Positions 60,432-64,000 of a stretch of DNA of 64,000 bases are shown here, piece after piece. Position numbers and translations under genes: made by a program. The stretch covers positions 1 through 64,000 of the forward strand of contig JALNQF010000230.1 in assembly GCA_028456385.1 (NCBI GenBank), read 5' to 3'. The notes under the pieces are model-generated. The model did no database searches. It was given only the letters and a program-made list of their open reading frames with translations, and was not told the DNA's origin. Within the stretch, counting starts at the first letter, position 1, and each line of letters opens with the position of its first letter. The stretch comes from Ophiosphaerella korrae (taxonomy: Eukaryota; Ascomycota; Dothideomycetes; Pleosporales; Phaeosphaeriaceae).

Positions 60432-61651
60432 GTATTACGTATTATATTTCTTTACTCCTAGCTACTTTTTCTTAAGGTTTAGCCTATACTTTAAGTACTT
60501 CTCTCTTACCCTTAGTTATCTTTAACTAAGTTTCTTTATCTTTCTTAGGATCTTTACTTCTATAGTCTTTTACAAAGTATCCTAGTTTTCTATATTTATT
60601 ATATACTATATCTTTCTTTTATTTTAAATAGTAGTTCTTTACGTATTAGCCTAGTTTACTATAATTAAAATACGTAAAGTCTTTATTCTTCTTTTTCTTT
60701 TTATCTTTATTACTATTAAGGACTATAGAGTCTCCCTTGTTATAGTTCTAGGTAGATCCTCTATACTTATTCTTCTTCTATTCTTAAAGATAAAGATTAT
60801 TGTTAATTTATATTACCTATTACTTTAGAGCTTTTAGTGTTCTTAGCTTTGCTATACAAATTATTTCGTACTATATTTTTAAGTTTAGTCCTTATTTAAA
60901 TTATAATATTAAAGATAGTTTTTTCTATTCTATATTTTGCGATAGTTATTTAAACTATAATATATATTTAGGAATACTTTTATTTTATATAAGCTTTTTA
61001 AGCCTTTCTTTAGCTTACTAGGTAATATTTATATCTTTAAACGCTACTCTTATTTATCTTATAAAGTATATATAACTTCTAAAGATAGCTCTAGTTTTAT
61101 CCTTTTAGTTTATCTAGGTGTATATTGTATAATCTATCTAGTAAGGCTTAAACTATCTTATCGCTTCTACTTTATAATATATTCTAATATATATTACTTT
61201 TTTATCTTCTCTATTAAAGTATAGTACTTGTATATTAATCTAGAGTTATGCTAATACTATAAAGGGTCTTAGTTCTTCCTTCTTTTTATTAAACTTTTTA
61301 AGTATAGGTATCTTTAGTAGTTTTTCTATTGCACTTATCTCTAGTCTCTAAGTAATTAACTCTATCTAGTTTTATCCTTTAATAATAGCCTTAATTTAGG
61401 CTTTATTTTACTTTGTGTATTCTTAGAGTTTTTTATTTTAGGTTTCTAAGGTGTTAATTACTATCTTTATATCTTTCTTTTCTAAGATTAAGTTATTTAG
61501 ATAGTCCTTAATTTACTTCTATATAGTATTGTCTAATTTATAACTACTTATAGGTACTATAGCTCTTTTCTTAGTTAAGCTTTCTACTATCGTGTTAGCT
61601 AGACTATACGCTACTTACGCTTTACTTCTTATAATAACTAAATTAGTAAAG

Positions 61652-62056
61652 TATAATAGGGCTACTAGTTATTAACTACTAGTAACCTATTTTTAAAAGT
61701 ATTAGTAGATTAGGAGTTAATAGTAAAAGCTTATATAGTAATCTATAATAACTATAAATAATAGAAGATATCTTGTAATTATCTTGTATTAGCGTTCTAT
61801 AGTTAAAAGATTAAATTACTAATACTATCCTAATAATATATAGTTCTATTACTATATACTATTACTAATCTATTTATATAACTTTATAGATTACTCTAAT
61901 CTATTATATATATCTATAGATTACTCTACGTCTTACGTGTTTAAATTGTAGTATATTTCCTAATCTAGGTTATTACCCTACTTATCCTATACTTTGTTAG
62001 TATCTAAGTCTAGGTTAATTAGTTCTATCTCGATTTCTCTTATTACGCCTATAACA
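61652..62056 (-). repeat. E7 5' LTR
   Basis: 405 bp, starting TATAATAGGGCTACTAGTTA and ending GCCTATAACA. It is about 30 bp longer than its partner, by one extra AATCTATTATATATATC-type unit. Confidence 0.82.
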
Positions 62057-62061
62057 ACTTA

Positions 62062-62939
62062 TCTTTATAGACAAGTAAGGAATAAAGGATAAATAACTAT
62101 ATATAGATTTTAGAAAAACAAATATAATTATAGATAAAAACTAATATCTTCTACTACGTATAGATAAGATATAAGATAGGCTACGTAAAGTATAGATCTT
62201 TACAAAATTAGATATCTAGAATACCTACTACTAGATTAGAATTAAAAAAAGCAATAAATAGAAAATAGTATTTTAAGAAAGAATTAATATAGTACTAAGA
62301 GAGTACTTCGATATATTTATATTTATATACCTAGATAACATCTTTATATTCTTAGAATTAGAAGAAGAATATATACAACACTTATATAAAGTACTAGAAA
62401 AATTAATAGAGAATAAATTATATCTTAAAATAAGAAAATACAAATTCTATATAAAGGAAATAGATTTCTTAAGGTTTATTATTAAACCTAAGAAGATTAA
62501 GATTAATCTAAGAAAAATTAAAGAAATTAAAGAATAGCTAATACCTAAAAACTTACAAGAAGTATAATAGTTTTATAGACTAGCGAACTTTTATAGAAAA
62601 CTAATAGTAAGATAGTTTAAAGAAATAGAGCTAATTACAAGACTTATAAAAAAAGATATACTATTTAAATATATAGAAGAATACAAAAAGGTATTTAATA
62701 ATATTAAATAGAAATTTATAGAAAATCTAGTTATTAGAATATATAACCTAGAACTACTAGTAATAGTAAAAATAGATATATTAAACTTAGTTTATAGAAT
62801 AGTACTAATACAAGAAGACTAGACTATAAAACAAGAATACTTAGTTAAATACTTCTCTAAGAAAATAAAACTAGTAGAGGTAAACTACCTAATCTATAAT
62901 AAATAGATACTAGTAATCTAAAAAGTACTTAAGTAATAG
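62062..62939 (+). pseudogene. E5 RT/RNase H relic, last part in window
   Basis: This continues the RT (ATKLDI-like FTKLDI.NTYY near 62,198-62,235, YLDNIFIF near 62,328-62,350, then KFYIKEIDFLRFII near 62,445-62,490) and the start of RNase H (LLVIVKIDILNLVYRI). RIP stops are present, as is a deletion between NTYYQIRI and the next RT block. It ends at the copia LTR. Confidence 0.72.
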
Positions 62940-63416
62940 TATTAGATTTAAAGGAGGTTATAGTAGTTTAATAAAAAGGCTTTTTTGTAATAGCTATATA
63001 AGAGCCTTGTTAGAGAGGGATACTAAGGCTTTTAGAAAAGCCCTTTTTTAGATTAATTACCTATAACTTGATAGTACTAGGTATAAACTAAGTAGATTAA
63101 TTTATTTTTTTTTAAACTCTAGCCCTGCGCTCTATCTATATATCTACGATGTAGTAGTCTCGGCTAGGTCTCTTAAGACAGTAGTAAGCTAGATCCTTAA
63201 CACCCCTTCTATTAAGGTACTAGTTTCTTTGTTATATTAGTTGTACTAACATAGTCTATCTCCTTTTATATAAGATTCTTTATTTAATTCCTTTGTTTAT
63301 AAAGGTTAAGGCTATAATCCTTTTAGCTATAGTAAGGTTAGTAGCTTAGCGATTGCGTATGTAATCGCGCATCTAATCGCGTATCGAGTATCTAATCGTG
63401 CAACTTATCTAATACA
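62940..63416 (-). repeat. Copia 3' LTR
   Basis: 477 bp. On the minus strand it starts TGTATTAGATAAGTTG directly after the purine tract and ends CTAATA (former CA end). It is not related to the chromovirus LTRs. It contains a short GATTAGATGCGCGATTA-type repeat cluster near 63,350-63,405. Confidence 0.7.
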
Positions 63417-63424
63417 CCCCTTTA

Positions 63425-64000
63425 GGTTAGTAACTTATTAGTAAACTAGATATTATAAGATAAGTATAAGATTATTAAGGTAGTCTTAGATTTTATTAAG
63501 AGGTACTTTATATATTATTTAGTTTTCTATTACTTCTACTAGTCTAAGCTAATTTAAGAAGCTTTTCTATTTATTTATTAGTAAGACTTTTATAAAGCTA
63601 TCTACTATTATCTCTATTAATAGAGTATATTCTACTTTAATTTAGCTAGTAGAGACGTTTTATCTTAGCTAATAATTGTAGATATTAACGTGCTAAAGCT
63701 TAGTTTGTAGCTTAGCTAGTTTTTTAGTAACAAGCTAGATTGTTTAAGTATTATTGCACTAGATAGTAACGTAATTTGTAGGGAGTTTAACGTGTAGTTC
63801 GTTAAGTAGTTTTAATATAAATATAGCTTCTTTAGCTACTTGTAATAAGGCTAGTAATTTAGCTTTAGTTATAGAAGTAGTAACTATATCTTACTTATTT
63901 ACTCTCTATATAATAAGCCTATTAAAAAGTTTAATTGTATAGCCTTATAAGGTTTTTTAGTCTATAGTATTGTTAGTAAATAAAGTATTACTAGCGACTT
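63425..64000 (-). pseudogene. Copia RNase H relic
   Basis: The minus-strand frame shows the C-terminal RNase H of Ty1/copia polyproteins, including LQTKL followed by HVNIYNY.LR and then SQIKVEYT (about 63,710-63,620), and SLTNKQ-like LINKQ near 63,570. Many stops show RIP decay. The upstream RT lies outside the window. Confidence 0.7.

Larger units (their letters stand above)
48256..62056 (-). mobile_element. E7: chromovirus with nested E8, TSD ACTTA
   Basis: TSD ACTTA lies at 48,251-48,255 and 62,057-62,061. LTRs are at 48,256-48,630 and 61,652-62,056. Internal sequence on the minus strand is in two parts: 48,631-53,123 (tail, integrase, RT) and 60,432-61,651 (gag). Between them is E8. Compared with E6, about 450 bp (E6 43,690-44,138) are missing at the E8 junction. 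RT YLDNI is near 51,570, and gag knuckle relics are near 60,570-60,680. Confidence 0.82.
37907..62939 (+). mobile_element. E5: plus-strand chromovirus split by E6, E7 and a copia element
   Basis: The LTR lies at 37,907-38,366 and gag at 38,367-38,756. E6 is then inserted; gag to RT continues at 45,792-48,250; E7 is inserted; and RT/RNase H continues at 62,062-62,939, where a copia LTR begins. The pieces join in sequence across the TATAG and ACTTA duplications and match E2 (45,792 continues the 22,405 equivalent; 62,062 continues the 25,205 equivalent). E5 itself lies inside E4. Its integrase and 3' LTR are beyond the window. Confidence 0.8.
62940..64000 (-). mobile_element. Ty1/copia element, 3' end (continues beyond window)
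   Basis: In minus orientation the order is RNase H (64,000 down to about 63,430), polypurine tract TAAAGGGG (RC of 63,417-63,424) and LTR (63,416 down to 62,940). It interrupts E5 after AAGTAATAG; E2 continues there with AGAGTATAC. The rest of the element lies to the right of the window. Confidence 0.75.

Noticed and set aside
60800..61021. 73-codon open frame in E7 gag region
   Set aside because: Antisense to gag. Phe/Tyr/Ser/Leu-rich translation is typical of RIP-ed DNA and not of a protein.
13653..64000. Possible centromere
   Set aside because: A long RIP-ed AT-rich block could be centromeric, but dispersed AT-rich transposon blocks are common in such genomes and no centromere-specific evidence can be read from sequence alone.
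1..64000. tRNA or rRNA genes
   Set aside because: I looked for GGTTCRAATCC-type B boxes and conserved rRNA stretches by eye and saw none that formed a plausible gene. A covariance-model scan would be decisive.

Overview
The window looks like a piece of a filamentous ascomycete (Pezizomycotina) chromosome in which repeats were heavily mutated by repeat-induced point mutation (RIP). A gene island of ordinary base composition (about 4,566-13,652) lies between very AT-rich, TpA-saturated blocks of dead transposons. Short introns with CTAAC/CTGAC-like branch sites, the gene families, and transposon relics in which Trp, Gln, Arg, Cys and Asp codons have decayed in a C-to-T/G-to-A pattern all fit this. 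The sharp AT/GC compartments resemble genomes such as Leptosphaeria, but the species cannot be fixed from the sequence alone.

Left block (1-4,565): a Fot1/pogo-type DNA transposase relic, then the 3' part of a Ty3/gypsy chromovirus (integrase end, chromodomain, 3' LTR) interrupted by a solo LTR, then unclassified AT-rich DNA.

Gene island (4,566-13,652): (1) a four-exon gene for a 755-residue GT4 trehalose phosphorylase/synthase of the Neurospora CCG-9 family; (2) a frameshifted ankyrin-repeat fragment; (3) an intronless gene for a CoA-disulfide reductase-like FAD/NAD(P)H oxidoreductase fused to a C-terminal rhodanese domain; (4) a doubtful small ORF on the minus strand; (5) a 202-residue protein of unknown function built from two diverged copies of one module. 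Nothing shows that these genes act in one pathway. Trehalose metabolism and thiol/persulfide redox could both serve stress tolerance, but that is inference.

Right block (13,653-64,000): about 50 kb of nested retrotransposons without a credible intact gene. Target-site duplications (TSDs) give the insertion order. Three complete minus-strand chromovirus copies of about 7.03 kb can be delimited: E1 14,385-21,411 (TSD AAAGG), E3 25,652-32,685 (GAAAT) and E6 38,762-45,786 (TATAG). A fourth, E7, spans 48,256-62,056 (ACTTA) and contains a chimeric copy, E8, at 53,124-60,431. Plus-strand copies E2 (from 21,565) and E5 (from 37,907) and minus-strand E4 (from 33,484) are hosts of these insertions and run off the window. 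A Ty1/copia element sits at the right edge. Small extras are a MITE family (three copies), a 165-bp LTR-like insert and a solo LTR. The stack E2 > MITE > E4 > E5 > E7 > E8 > MITE is seven layers deep.
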